The notes below the pieces were generated by a model. That model saw nothing but the letters and a program-made list of their open reading frames with translations, ran no database searches and had not been told where the DNA came from. Below are positions 11,427 through 22,009 of a stretch of DNA of 64,000 bases, piece after piece. The DNA comes from Mesostigma viride (taxonomy: Eukaryota; Streptophyta; Mesostigmatophyceae; Mesostigmatales; Mesostigmataceae). A program made the translations under genes and the position numbers. Position 1 is the first letter of the stretch, and every line of letters starts with the position of its first letter. The stretch is taken from the NCBI GenBank assembly GCA_009746045.1, contig RPFO01000065.1, forward strand, positions 9,451,128 to 9,515,127, read 5' to 3'.

Positions 11427-12382
11427 GCGAGATCGCTGTGCTGACACAACGTTCAACGTGATTGCATGGGCATCATTAAACCTGACACCGCTTGTGCCGC
11501 AAGGCATTGTAGCGGCGTGTGGGGGCGTGAAGCGCTACGCGGATTCTTTCCACAAAGTCAGGATACATGGGTTCAACTACCGCACGGAGGCTGCGGACCA
11601 ATCCCAGGGAAAGCGGCACAAGAATGCGGGAGTTGGGGTGCATGGCCCGGGCGGTGTAGACTTTGGTTTCATCACACACATTCTGAAGGCCAGGTTAGAG
11701 TACCCACGAGGGAGCTGGGAATGGCAGCTGTTGTTGAAGGTGGAGCTTTTTGATCGCCTTCATGTCGCTCACCTGCCCCACGAGAGGTTGGTGGTCATCA
11801 GCAGCGCACAGGCCCCCAGGTCGTCGTGCCTTGTGTTGCCAGGTGCAGTGAGCTCAGTTGGGTATGTCGTCGATGAATGCTATGCTCCCGAAATGGTGGT
11901 AATCCCTGCCAAACTACCATGGAGCATGGCACATCAGGCGCAATCTGCCCTCAGTAACCGTCATGTGTATCATAGCGTTACTAGCAGCAGATTTCCCCAC
12001 CATGCCGCAGTTTGAAGTCATTGAGGAGGGTGAGCCGATGCCACCGCCTAGTGGCAAGAAGAAGGGCAAGAAGAAGGGGTCCAAGAAGGGGTCCAAGAAG
12101 AAGAAGGTGGCAGCGGCAGACGTAGGTGATGGCGACGTGGTGCGCCGCGCTGGCAAGGCACCTGCTCGAGGGCGCAGCCGCAAGCGTGGTGCTCCCACAG
12201 ATGCTGGACCTAGCCAGCCCACCGTTGTAATTGAGGAGGTCCCTATGGCAAAGAGGGCCAGTGGAAGGCAGCGTAAAGCTGTGAACTATTGCGACACTAG
12301 TGGGGATGACACTATCTCATCAGAAGATGATGTTGATGCAAGCAACCCCTCGGACAGCAGTTCTGAAGAAGATGACTTTTGA
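11427..12382 (+). pseudogene. CACTA transposase, C-terminal exons
   Basis: The exon at 11427 joins in phase with 11144 to read YWRDRCADTTFNVIAW. Further on, VHGPGGVDFGFITHILKARL and LLLKVELFDRL resemble the DUF4216-like region of plant CACTA proteins (GVITDIIELDY...VLFKCDW). A short intron probably ends at 12010. The last exon (12011-12382) encodes a Lys tract (KKKGKKKGSKKGSKKKK), Arg/Lys-rich sequence and an acidic Ser/Asp tail ending SSEEDDF, with a TGA stop. The Lys tract may be a nuclear-localisation or DNA-binding tail. An AATAAA lies at 12519-12524, about 135 bp after the stop. Confidence 0.7.
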
Positions 12383-12539
12383 TTTAATGGGCATGACAGC
12401 ATTGTTAATGGAATGATGTGCTGTTTTATATTGTATGATAACCCTATATTGCACCTTTGTGCCCTATAATGCATATCAAAGTGGTGTTGAGTTTTTTTTC
12501 ACGTCAAGGACTTAATGAAATAAAGCTCATGATTTTTCT

Positions 12540-12863
12540 CGTGTTACACTCTTGGTGAGAAATTTCTCACCATGTTGACATGTGATTTTTCTCGTGTTAT
12601 ACTCTTGGTGAGAAACTTCTCACTTTTCTCACTTTTCTCACTTTTTCTCACCCATTCTCACCTTTTTTCTCACTTTAGGGTTTTTTCTCACCCCAATCTC
12701 ACCAAAACCCCCTTTTCCTCACCAAAATCTCACCCTGGTGAGATTTTTTTGCTAGTGTTTGCGGGAAAAAATTGAGATTTTTCTCAATTTTCTCAAAAAA
12801 TTCTCACAAAGGGTGAGAAAATTGAGGGTTTTGAGAAAATTCTCAGAATCTGAGTTCCTAGTG
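12540..12863 (+). repeat. CACTA-1 right subterminal repeats and terminal inverted repeat
   Basis: Dozens of copies of ttctcac/gtgagaa, alone or as back-to-back pairs, fill this stretch; such motifs are where CACTA transposases bind. The end reads CTGAGTTCCTAGTG, the inverse of CACTAGGAACTCAG. A second terminus with GAGTTCCTAGTG is at 39984. Confidence 0.88.
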
Positions 12864-13938
12864 TCATTTTCGAACCGGTTGGCCAGCTTTGGTGCGCTCA
12901 GCTCTCAGAAAGCTGACCTCGCTGCGGATTTCAGCGACTTTTTTGCAACCATCTGGAATGAGGCGACGTAAGTAGCAGGTACGTGCCGGGGTGCCCTAGA
13001 TCATGAGTGTAACTGGCAAGTTACGCTGTCGTGGCGTTTTGAGTCAGCCAGCTATGCCTAAAAAGAGGGGACGCTCTCTGTGCACATAACTGACAGTCAC
13101 ACATTATTAGTTGGTTTACGTCATACAATTTTTTACGTCTCTATCTTCGTCGTCCGCTGCAGCTAAAACACACATGCGTAAGAGCAGTTTTACTTTGCAT
13201 GTGTTAGTTATAAACCATGGTCCTATGGCCTGCAGTCGTTCAGGGTGTTCTCAGACAGTATATACAGTATGGTTTACGTGTTACATGCACCCTGAATTCG
13301 CTCACAAAGCGTTGCATGTTAGCACAACGTTGTTTAGTAACTTGATTTGGCTGCATTCATGTGTTAGTTGCAATGCAAATGCATTGTTTTTCATCGCTGC
13401 ATGGGTGGGGGCCAGCATGTCCTTGATGTCAAAGAAGGTTTGGCATATGCTTAGAGAAAGTTTACCGCAAGGGGTGGGCCATGTTCAAGCCGGGAAACCT
13501 CAGCAACCATGCAACCGTATATTGCATCACCTGCACCATCTGTGACACCGTTAAGCACGCGTATATAGAGAGGCAGCCACAGCAGGGTATGGCCTTGTTA
13601 TACGCTGCCCCGCCATCCCAAGGCCTCGTAGGGTCCCCTAGCGCTTGTAAGATGCTCAAGGGACCGTGTGGATAGCATGGTAATGCGTTGACACTAATTG
13701 GTCTTATTGGTCCAAAATTCTCATTTTGACCAAATTCGCGCTTTGAGGTCTGGCAGGTGGCAGGGCCCATTCATGCACTAAATGTAATTATTTGACCCCA
13801 GGTTTTTGACAGAAACTAAAAAAGTGTGCTATCTGTCATGGGCACGAATGCCAGGGTCAAATTTTAATGTTTGCATGTATATATTTTAATTCCAAGTGGT
13901 CCTAAAGTTAGGACTTTTTCTGGGAAAACTAACAGGAT
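12864..13938 (+). other. Unassigned sequence between CACTA-1 and Copia-C
   Basis: Two weak coding signals. At about 12866-12967 a frame reads FSNRLASFGALSSQK and ADFSDFFATIWNEAT and runs into a GTAAGT donor, like an exon interrupted by CACTA-1. At 13481-13675 a frame reads MFKPGNLSNHATVYCITCTI with a Cys pair and nearby His. Neither matches a family I know. A short inverted repeat (tttgacccc ... ccagggtcaaa) lies at 13790-13862. Confidence 0.3.
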
Positions 13939-14636
13939 GACTATGTATGTAAGGCTACAGACATTAAAAGGGCTTTCTTGAAAGGCTCACCTGAGATAGC
14001 CCAACAAGTGTGGCATGGTCAGGTGTATGTAGTCTCCATGCACTGAGTCCCAGAGTCTGGGCAAAACACATCCCTCGATCAGCAGTACCTGAAAGCTAAC
14101 ATATAGGTGTTGAAGGGTTGCAGTCAGCCCCTCGTATTTTCAGGATGTCAGCTCAGGCAGTGTTTGAGAAGCTAGGGGCTGAATATGATGACATAGACCC
14201 TTGCTTCTTTGTGGTCCCTCATGGCATGCTTACGTTTGTGTGGCATGGGGATGATCAGCTGATTGCTGGGCCAAGGCGTGCTGTAGATGATTTCATTCAG
14301 CAAGTGTCAAAACACATTGAGATTGGCAAGGAAGTCGAGCTGGGCACCACTGCCATAAAGTTTTGTGGCACAATGTTACATCTCCAGCAGCATGAAGGCC
14401 AGTGGGTGTGTGCACTATATTCTCCCACTGATTACATGCACAGCTGCTTGGAGGTCTTGCAAACAAAAGTCAAACCTGGTGCCTGTCCCACCATTAGAGG
14501 CAAGCTAGGGTGGTTGTGCTCAATGTGTGCACCTCACCTGGCTGTGGTGAGCAGAGTTGATGATGATGTCTTGATGCAAGTAGGCCACAAAGCCATCACC
14601 AAAACTCTCCAGGAAGGCCCTCCCCTTATCTTGTGA
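13939..14636 (+). pseudogene. Copia-C reverse transcriptase (broken)
   Basis: The first third has stop codons and shifts near 14045 and 14105. From about 14130 the frame is clean: SAPRIFRMSAQAVFEKLG, DIDPCFFVVPHG, then FVWHGDDQLIAGP. HGDD stands where Copia RTs have YVDD; the same residues occur in Copia-B. It ends at a TGA (14634-14636) exactly where Copia-B continues PPLILHS, so one indel separates it from RNase H. Confidence 0.8.
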
Positions 14637-14640
14637 TTCC

Positions 14641-15180
14641 TTGGATCTCCACAAAACAATACACATCCAAGCTATGATGGATAGTACCATGGAGTCCAGG
14701 CAGATCACCAGGTTGCAGGCAAGGGAGGCAGGCTTGTATTTTGTGCAAAATGATGATGCACCCCTATCCCTCATTTCATGGTACAGCCGGTTGCATAGGC
14801 GCAAGGCTGTCAGCAGCAATGCTGCTGAGTGCAGGGCAGTGGTGTCAGCAGTCCATGCAAGATACCTGAATCATGTGCTGGTTTGGTTGCAGGTGCAAGC
14901 AGGTAGCAGGGCTGGAGTGGTTGCACATCTGCTCGCTGACAGTCAGTCAGTCCTCAGCTTCCTTGCTAACCCCTATGCTGTGCACACTGATCTTGACTGG
15001 GTGGTCCTCAAACAGTCCACCTACTGGGAGTCCACACGTCACGTGGAAGACAAGCACAACGCAGCTGACGCACTTACCAAAGTGCCTCAGCAGGCAGCTG
15101 ATCAGTATCAGCTGCTCTACCACCTGATGACCCCGTATGGCAAGCAGGCAACCCTGCCCCATCGGGGGGACCGACCTTAA
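14641..15180 (+). CDS. Copia-C RNase H domain
   Basis: Open frame continuing the RT after one frame change. Copia-type RNase H landmarks are in order: IHIQAMMDSTMESR (first acidic block), SLISWYSRLHRRKAVS, NAAECRAVVSA (catalytic Glu), ADSQSVLSFLANPYAVHTD (DSQS in place of DSKS), and the tail HNAADALTKVP. It would degrade the RNA of the RNA-DNA hybrid. It has no start of its own and is a polyprotein fragment. Confidence 0.78.
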   Translation: MDLHKTIHIQAMMDSTMESRQITRLQAREAGLYFVQNDDAPLSLISWYSRLHRRKAVSSNAAECRAVVSAVHARYLNHVLVWLQVQAGSRAGVVAHLLADSQSVLSFLANPYAVHTDLDWVVLKQSTYWESTRHVEDKHNAADALTKVPQQAADQYQLLYHLMTPYGKQATLPHRGDRP

Positions 15181-15346
15181 GCCGGCCCCTGTCAACCGGG
15201 GGCACCTACACCACCTACCGGGGGCACCTACAACCTGTAGCCAACCCAGCACCCCTTGGGCAGGTCCAAGGGGCAGGTCGTGCTCCCTGTAAGGGTGGTT
15301 TGGTGGAGTCTGTTTTTTGAATCTGTTTGCCCTTTGCCAATAAAAT

Positions 15347-16639
15347 CTCTTTGATTTTTTCAACACCATGGAATTTCGTGCTGCTCACTTTCATCAGTGA
15401 GCAAGGGTTGTATCATACTCTCTTTTCCATTAAGGTTGTGTGCCTTGGTGGATAGCCGGGCCCTGAGTTCAGTGGCTCAGGTGCCCCCCCATTCAAGTGG
15501 AGGGTCATACCTCCCTTGACAGGTGGTTTCCCAGGACCCCAGTTCACTGAGGGCTCCCTAGGACACCTGGCCTCACTGTTCAGTGGCAGTAAGCCGGCAT
15601 GGGTGCTGTCATGTTGTCTAGTACAATGTGCTCAGCCCAGGTACAGGATGCAATACTCCTGTCACCTGTCACCAGGACTTCAGCCACAGCTGTGCAGGGC
15701 AGAGGTGGCATGTCCTCACACGTTGTGCAGGTGCAACGTGGACAGTTCAGGGTGCAATAAACCTGGCTACTGTCACTACTCAGGTTGCAGGTGACCTGAG
15801 CTCAGTTGCCCCAGCCTGGCTGGGTGCTATGGTTCCTGAGTGGGCGATGATGATGGGACAACATGGGACCTCTTAAACGGTTACCCTTGTATTTTTTGAC
15901 AGAGGCACTCTTTGCTGGTGAAGCACTCCCTGGCTAGGCAGGCAGCCGTGATTCTCTCCCTTATTATGGGCTCGCAATTAGGAGGAACTCCCCGGGTCAG
16001 TTGAGCTAAACTTGATGCCACCAGAAGTATTGCACGAGTTCTGGGGCCCATTCTTTTTCAGTCCAGATGTTGCAGTATGGGTGTCAGTTGCTCAGCACCT
16101 CAGTCAGCTTGGAGTCAGTCTCCTAGCTGGGCAGTTCAGGCTTGAAGTTGCTAGCCTTCAACCTGAAAGGAAAACATAATGGGAGTTAGATGAGATGCTT
16201 ACACACGGATTTCTGGCCTGCGTGCCGCGTATTGCCTACCGCGGCTGAGCGGGACACCTCAGTATTGTACGGCAGTCCGTACGGTACTGAGGTGTCATGT
16301 GGACTGTTGTGCAGTTAGCAGTGCCAGACTGTGCCTAGTCTCTAGCTCGACCCGCCAGATCCGGGTTTTCCGGGTCTGACGGGCCGAGTGTAGTTGATGC
16401 AGGTGACGGGGTCGCATGGCATTGCAGTGTACAGTTGTCCACTGGTAGACGCTGCAGTCGGCGTTGCCATAGGCATATAGGCGTAGCACTGGGGAGTACC
16501 ACCACACCGAGCAGCTCTCACACCGAGTTCCATTCTGAGCCCGTTGTGGTCGAAGTATTATTGTTCATAATACATTCTCCATTTCCTTTCATTGAGTTGT
16601 TCGTTAGTCCACTCTCAACTAACTCTACTCCTACTTCAA
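15347..16639 (+). other. Non-coding stretch, possibly Copia-C 3' end and LTR remains
   Basis: No coding frame is convincing. Two inverted repeats stand out: 16253-16296, whose arms start GACACCTCAGTA and end GGTACTGAGGTGTC, and 16351-16383, with arms cccgccagatccgg and ccgggtctgacggg around TTTT. They could be parts of an LTR or a small DNA element; no matching direct repeat was found. Confidence 0.3.
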
Positions 16640-17590
16640 CCCCTGTGGGAAGGGGCACTATGCGCGAGGATCGCGGGGCCGGGAGGCCGCCTCGTCCGAC
16701 CGCCCGGTCGATCCCCCTTCCCCCTCGTCAGACTCGTCGTCATCAGGGTTGAGCGCCTCATACGCGTCGTCGCCGACGTGGCGACGTCCTCCAACTGGTG
16801 TTGCGCCATAATCTCATTGAGTTCGCGCACCGTCCGAGTGAAGGACGTGGGGAGGCGTGGCGTCTGGAACCGTTGGGGATGCGCCGCGAGCGTCGCGCAG
16901 CTTGGCAGACCGCTCGCCTGCGTCACGCGGGCGGGCATCCTTTCCAGAGGGTGCTGGGCGCTTCTCAAATGCGGGCCCCGAAAACTTGGGCACCCCTTCT
17001 GGAGCACCGGTGAGCGCCTTTATGAGGCGCGGGCAGTCCTTCTTGAGGTGTCCGACCTCGTTGCACATGCATGAAGCCGCGGGCCTTGGACGCGTTGATG
17101 GCGTGTAGCCAGGTGTGGCAGGCAGCTCGTCGTCATCGGAGTCCTCCCCCTCCGAAGGGACGGGTTCCACCTCCGTGAAGTGGACGCGGCGTGGCGCCGT
17201 GGACGGGAAACCGCCGCGTGCTGGCTGGTCGCAGCTGTCAGACGGGGTCGGCCACCTGGAGGAGGTACTGCTGGACGGCGTGGATGTCAAACTTCGCCCA
17301 GCCAGGGCACCTCCGCGTAGTGCTTCTTGACCTCGGCGAGGAGATCGGGGTGAATGGCCTCCAGGAACCGAATCTTGTACTCGGTCCACGTCAGGTCCCC
17401 GGTCAGCCGTGCAGTGAAGGAGTCAAAGGTGGTGAGGAACTCCGCCAACTCGGTGTTGTCCTGGCGTAACCGCCCGAACTCAAACCGCTCGGTGAGCTCA
17501 TAGCCTGGCGGGATGAGCTTGCACCGGATGCGCTCCAGCAGCTCCTCCACCGTCTGCGGGTATGACTGGAACGGCACGCTCTCAACGTTA
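16640..17590 (-). pseudogene. Gypsy-type gag fragment
   Basis: Two minus frames separated by a frameshift near 17290-17380. The first (17577 to 17287) reads TVEELLERIRCKLIPPG, LAEFLTTFDSFTARL and IHPDLLAEVKKHYAE, comparable to the capsid part of Gypsy2 gag (VAELFKRLLENHLVPPD, LREVKRQFS). The second (17389 to 16814) is rich in Pro/Ser with acidic GEDSDDDEL and carries CMCNEVGHLKKDCPRL, a CCHC knuckle in which the first Cys spacing is one residue instead of two. No pol follows in the window. Confidence 0.6.
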
Positions 17591-18867
17591 AGTAGTAACG
17601 TGACGCAGTTACGTGTAAATTAATATATTGGTTCTGGCCTGCGCTGGTTTTCTCTTTGATAGTCCTATGTGGCCTGCCCGCTTGCATGCGCGAGAAGCTA
17701 GTGCATGCTAATCAAGGGCGCCATCTCTGCCCCTTGTGTTTAGGGGTAGAAGGAATTCCTTTATTGGTATCCACCTCACGCAGTCGAAGTGTTAATTTTC
17801 TAATTTATCAATTAGTTCATTAATTAATATTAATTTCATTAGTCAGTATTAATGAACACATAAATACTACTGACATGAGAATTTGATTACGTTGAAATTT
17901 CAATTTTCATGGCAGGTCTCTACGCACTAAATATGACGGCTGAACATGAAAAAGGCTGCCCCACCAACAATCAGCATCATCAGATGGAAGATGATACCAG
18001 GTGGCATGCCCTGGTGAGCATCCATGCACCTGATTGCTCCTTTCAATTACACACAGTTCACTGTTCCCAAATCTGGAGTTGGCTCTTCATGGACAGCCAC
18101 CCGCTAATGAATGAGTTCTGTCGAAATCTTTATCAATCCATTTATTGCTGGCGTGTAAACCAAGTCTATTGAACAACGAAACAGCAACGTCGCCATCTTG
18201 GGAATGCAAGCTTGCGACCCTTTGACGCTATATGTAGCGCTCGAGCGGACCTCGTTATTCCCCTTCCCTTCTGCCATGCTATAAACTGTGCCTGATGCCT
18301 CGTGCCCTTTGCCACGAAAAAATTCAAAAAACAAAAGCCACCCCCAAATGCCTGCCAAATCACATGTCCCACAAACGCCCCAATCCTCCCCAACACGCCC
18401 TACCACTGGCTCCTTCCGATTGGTACCCTCCAACACGTCACGTTGCGTCGCCCACCAGGCCGGCGGATGTAGACCACCTGGCCACTCTGGGGAAGACTAT
18501 TCCCAGGCGCCATTCCCAACACCACAGGGGCCCATGGCCAGTTGATAAGCCATTCCTCCCCTACGGCTTTGGCAGGGAACCCCCTTGTGCGGGCCTCCTC
18601 ACACCTGTATGATGCGATGCGATCACCTCATCATCACACCAGTAAGACCAACTCGCTTCCTCCTGACAGGGTACCTGTATGACGAGACCTCGGGATCCCA
18701 CGGCTGCGCAAGGCAAGCCATATAACAGCGGTTGGATGAACCTGATTGGACGAAAGTGGTTAAATGGAAGAGGATAGTCACAAGTTGCTGGGTGGAAGTG
18801 GTTGCATTCCATGACAATTCCACTTTCCCGGTCTTGACCCACGCGTGATGACACCGCGCCGCCTCCA
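17591..18867 (+). other. AT-rich spacer with no recognised gene
   Basis: Bases 17590-17640 (taacgtgacgcagttacgtg and following) resemble the first 45 bp of the Gypsy2 LTR (tgttacgtcgcgtaacaatt and following), so a related LTR remnant may lie here. The rest includes an AT-rich stretch (17790-17860). Several short frames exist on both strands but none has a recognisable motif. Confidence 0.3.
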
Positions 18868-20346
18868 TCAGCCCACGCACACGCCGTCCTTGACGCTCCC
18901 AAAGTCGTTCCTCATCGGGCGGTCCGGGTCAAACAGCTCGGTGCACGGCGCCCCCGCGAGCGAGAGCACGTACCCGATCAACCGCAGCTTGTGGATGCTG
19001 GCGTACCGAGGGTCACGCAGCGGCGCCGGCAGCCCGGAAACCGCGTCCACCACGTGACCCTCCTCGCACAACGCGCAGTTGGGGAGCAGGCCCGTGCGGC
19101 GCGTGATGTCGTCAGGCCGGCGCGGGTCGTACAGGAACTTCTCGCGGAATGTCGTGTTGGCGGCTATAATTAGTGCGGTGTCGACCAGCGGGGACGCCAG
19201 TCTTAGAAACGTGTCCATGTACATGGCCTGCACGACCTTGTCGCTCCGCTCGCCGCGCAGGAGCGCCGCCTTCTCCTCGGAGAAGACCGTGCACGCGTGG
19301 CGGCCGAGGGACGGTCGGCTGGAATCCAAGGAGGGGCTGGATGACCCCGAGGGGGCTGGGCTTGGGGAGCAGGCCAAGGGCCCCACGGGGAGCGTGAAGT
19401 GGGTACTGGCACACGCGCAGGTCCCGTTGGCGGTTGATGTCCCATGCTGGCACCGGACGCACTCGCCGCCCCAGCGAGGGGAGAGGATGTACCCGGGCAC
19501 GCAGCTCGTGTCGCCTACAAAGGGGGCTGAGTCAGCCCCTGACGGGTCGGACGCGGGCGGGCAGCCGAAGGAGGGGTTTGAGGCGCACGAAGCTGGCATC
19601 CGTAACTGCGTGGCCATGCGCTTGAGGTTGGTGCACACGAGGCCGCGCTTGTCGCCCCGCACCGCGTAGAGTAGCTGCTTGCTGCTGTGGCGGGAATAGG
19701 TGACCCAGGTGACCCAGAGCCGGAGCTGCACGGGGGTTGGCAAGGAGGGAGAGGGCGACGCCGGGTTACGGATCTGAAATGTGATTTGGTAACGGGTCCC
19801 CGCGATCCAATCCGCCGTGATTAAGGCGCAGTTCGAGGGAGGCGGTGACAAGGCGGCGTTGCCTCGCTCGCTGGTGAAGAGGCCATCCAGCGGGGCTCCG
19901 TCCTTGTCCGTGGTGAGGTCGTCGTAGCGGACCGTGCGGTATGAGGTGGCATAATAGGGGTCCGTCCCGAGCACGTCCCGAATGGTCCCGAATTCGACGG
20001 AATTGTGGCTCCACGCGGCCGAGCTGGAGCTGAGGAATGGCGCCGTCGATACCGGATGAGAGGGGGGGAGCTTTTCTTCTTCATTTAGTTCAAACTGGGA
20101 GCCGCCTTGTCGGATAGACGTGAGAAGAAAATCCTCCGGTGAGATGGAGAATCCCTCCAACGGGAAACATAAGAAGAAGCCATGGGGATTAACCAACGGA
20201 GTTGTCACCTCGAGCGTGACATAGTTAAGGCCTCCATAGAGCAGGTTGCTATATAGCAAGACGCGGCACAGAATCCCATCCCACATGCCAACATTACGAA
20301 GCGTGCCACTAGCGCACAATCCGCGACTAGTTAGGGTGACACGGGG
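18868..20346 (-). CDS. Last exon of a Cys-rich, possibly secreted protein of unknown family
   Basis: A minus frame of about 490 codons, open up to an in-frame TAG just upstream. A tatagcag acceptor puts the exon start at 20346 in phase (PRVTLTSRGLCASGTL). No ATG suits a start, so upstream exons are expected at higher coordinates. The first 230 residues have a beta-rich look (GLNYVTLEVTTPLVNPHGFF). Then comes a Cys cluster (CVPGYILSPRWGGECVRCQH, GTCACASTHFTLP) like extracellular Cys-rich repeats, a Ser/Pro linker, and a C-terminal helix-rich part with NCALCEEGHVVD. GC content is higher than the surroundings. It could be cellular or cargo of an element; function unknown. Confidence 0.5.
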   Translation of the reverse strand, partial: PRVTLTSRGLCASGTLRNVGMWDGILCRVLLYSNLLYGGLNYVTLEVTTPLVNPHGFFLCFPLEGFSISPEDFLLTSIRQGGSQFELNEEEKLPPSHPVSTAPFLSSSSAAWSHNSVEFGTIRDVLGTDPYYATSYRTVRYDDLTTDKDGAPLDGLFTSERGNAALSPPPSNCALITADWIAGTRYQITFQIRNPASPSPSLPTPVQLRLWVTWVTYSRHSSKQLLYAVRGDKRGLVCTNLKRMATQLRMPASCASNPSFGCPPASDPSGADSAPFVGDTSCVPGYILSPRWGGECVRCQHGTSTANGTCACASTHFTLPVGPLACSPSPAPSGSSSPSLDSSRPSLGRHACTVFSEEKAALLRGERSDKVVQAMYMDTFLRLASPLVDTALIIAANTTFREKFLYDPRRPDDITRRTGLLPNCALCEEGHVVDAVSGLPAPLRDPRYASIHKLRLIGYVLSLAGAPCTELFDPDRPMRNDFGSVKDGVCVG

Positions 20347-20666
20347 CTGCTATATCGACATAATATTTAATGTATGGCTCGCCGGACGGGGGATGCCGTG
20401 ATCAGCGCTCTCGCCCTCGATGGATCGATGTTTGCTCGGAATTGCTGCATAATCTGCGTCAGATTCTGTGCCGCTTACCAGCGATTGGAAAACCTGCCTT
20501 GACTGCGATTCTACTCATTCCGTCTCATTGCATAGATAAAATTATTGCTACCTAGTCTAGTCGTAGCGGCCTGTCGATAAAAATTCAAACAATTATTTTG
20601 TCGCCAGGTGCCAACTGCCCAACGACGTTGCCTTGAGTTTGAGCACGGTGAAAAATGGGTTTTGGC
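20347..20666 (+). other. Short spacer, no feature recognised
   Basis: It would hold an intron or upstream exons of the minus-strand gene that ends at 18868, but no coding block or donor could be chosen with confidence. Confidence 0.25.
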
Positions 20667-20902
20667 AGGGGGGGTGTCCAAAACAAAATTATCAGACACT
20701 ACAGTACAGGCTGGTTACGCTATAGTGACCCCTATGGTGTCAGCATGATTTCCTCGCGAGCTGTGACCGAATCTCGAGATTCTGAAACCACATTTGCCTT
20801 GCAGTTTTTCATGAGGAATCTAACTGCTGAATGGCCCGTCGAAAACAGTCACTTCTAGTAGGATTGGCAGCTGTTTCAAAAAACTCAGCAGGTTTTCCTT
20901 TA

Positions 20903-21415
20903 TCAAGTAACGTGCGTGTTTGCAACTTGCCCGTTGAAACTCTACGGCGGAGCCAATTTTCGGAAGAACCTCACCCTTATGCTTGCAAATTCGGGACAAA
21001 TTCGGTGGATGTATGTATGGATGTATGTATGTATGGATGGATTGACGGATTTTCATCCCCTATTCCTATGTTTTCTCACGTGTACGGCCTTATAAGCTTC
21101 GCCAATTCTGGCGAACCTAACGGTTCTTCCGAAAATTGGCTCCGCCTGATCAAGTAACGTGCGTGTTTGCAACTTGCCCGTTGAAACTCTACGGCGGAGC
21201 CAATTTTCGGAAGAACCTCACCCTTATGCTTGCAAATTCGGGACAAATTCGGTGGACGGACAGGACCTGGGATGGATGTATGGATGGATGGATGGATGGA
21301 TGGATGGATTGACGGATTTTCATCCCCTATTCCTATGTTTTCTCACGTGTACGGCCTTATAAGCTTCGCCAATTCTGGCGAACCTAACGGTTCTTCCGAA
21401 AATTGGCTCCGCCTG
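20903..21415 (+). repeat. Tandem duplication (247-bp period) of a small inverted-repeat element
   Basis: The sequence from 'tcaagtaacgtgcgtgtttg' at 20903 restarts at 21150. Each copy holds a small element (20946-21146 and 21193-21413) with ends ggcggagccaattttcggaa and ttccgaaaattggctccgcc, an inverted match of at least 22 bp. The centre carries ATGT/ATGG microsatellite, longer in the second copy (about 21275-21308). Confidence 0.85.
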
Positions 21416-22009
21416 CAGGGGGGGTGGAAAAAACAAAAATATCAGACACCATGCTGAAATTTTCCAAAAGTTGGCCCTTTGACCCTACCTACCTAGCACG
21501 TAGACGCTATACCTAGCAAAACCCTGTGGTCCCGAGGGTTATAGGGGTCGACCTAGGGAGCAAAACGATCAGCTCCGCGAGCCGCTCTACCGTTTGAGCA
21601 TATTGGTGTATGGGAAAATTCCGGTTTTCTAAAATGGGTCGTTGGCCGGCGCGACGCGATACTGGCACAGCACGGCGCTGGATAGCCGAAGCCTTGTAGT
21701 GGTGGCAGACGGCAGCATACTTCCGTGCCTAGGGGCAGCACCATCTTGCGGGCAACCCCCCCCCCTCTATGGTACCTGCCAAAATTTTGACTGCAGATTT
21801 GGGTTTCCAAGTGTTTTGTTGTAAAAAAACCATATCGGCCCGGCACCCTACCCGGCTACCTACCCTTTAAGTTAACGGTTTTTGAGGCTCTGTAACTTCT
21901 AACCTAGAGACCCCCTGGGGTTGCGACCAGTGGCAAACGTGCTTGTTTTCGCGAGATCTACTCGAATCCAGCATGATGTAAATTTTCTTGTTTTTTTCCA
22001 CCCCCCCTA
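21416..22009 (+). mobile_element. MITE-alpha copy 1 (poly-G termini, 7-bp target duplication)
   Basis: 594 bp. Imperfect terminal inverted repeats of about 40 bp start CAGGGGGGGTGGAAAAAA and contain ATCATGCTG or ACCATGCTG. The 7-bp duplication CCGCCTG lies at 21409-21415 and 22010-22016. No transposase frame. It is an inverted copy of 37374-38519. A 7-bp duplication is uncommon, so the superfamily is left open. Confidence 0.85.

Larger units (their letters stand above)
1..12863 (+). mobile_element. CACTA (En/Spm-type) DNA transposon, 5' end outside window, split by Gypsy1
   Basis: The element is recognised by its multi-exon transposase (parts at 3-369 and 8638-12382) and its right end. The right end closes at 12863 with the inverse of CACTAGGAACTCAG, preceded by about 320 bp of short gtgagaaa/tttctcac subterminal repeats, both typical of CACTA elements. 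Bases 412-8507 are foreign (Gypsy1 plus one target-site copy). The left terminus and its 3-bp target duplication lie before base 1; the three bases after the right end are TCA. The transposase has at least one frameshift and two stops, so this copy is probably not autonomous. Confidence 0.88.
13939..15346 (+). mobile_element. Copia-C: 5'-truncated Copia-type element, relative of Copia-B
   Basis: Homology to Copia-B starts abruptly inside reverse transcriptase (DDYVCKATDIKRAFLKGSPE) and runs through RNase H to a TAA at 15178-15180, then into a 3' untranslated region with AATAAA at about 15341. gag, integrase and protease are absent. The proteins look about three-quarters identical to Copia-B, so this is a separate, older copy. 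LTR ends could not be placed. Confidence 0.75.

Noticed and set aside
19079-19669. 196-codon plus frame opposite the Cys-rich gene
   Set aside because: The minus frame is far longer, has a splice acceptor and a Cys pattern; the plus frame is a GC-rich shadow.
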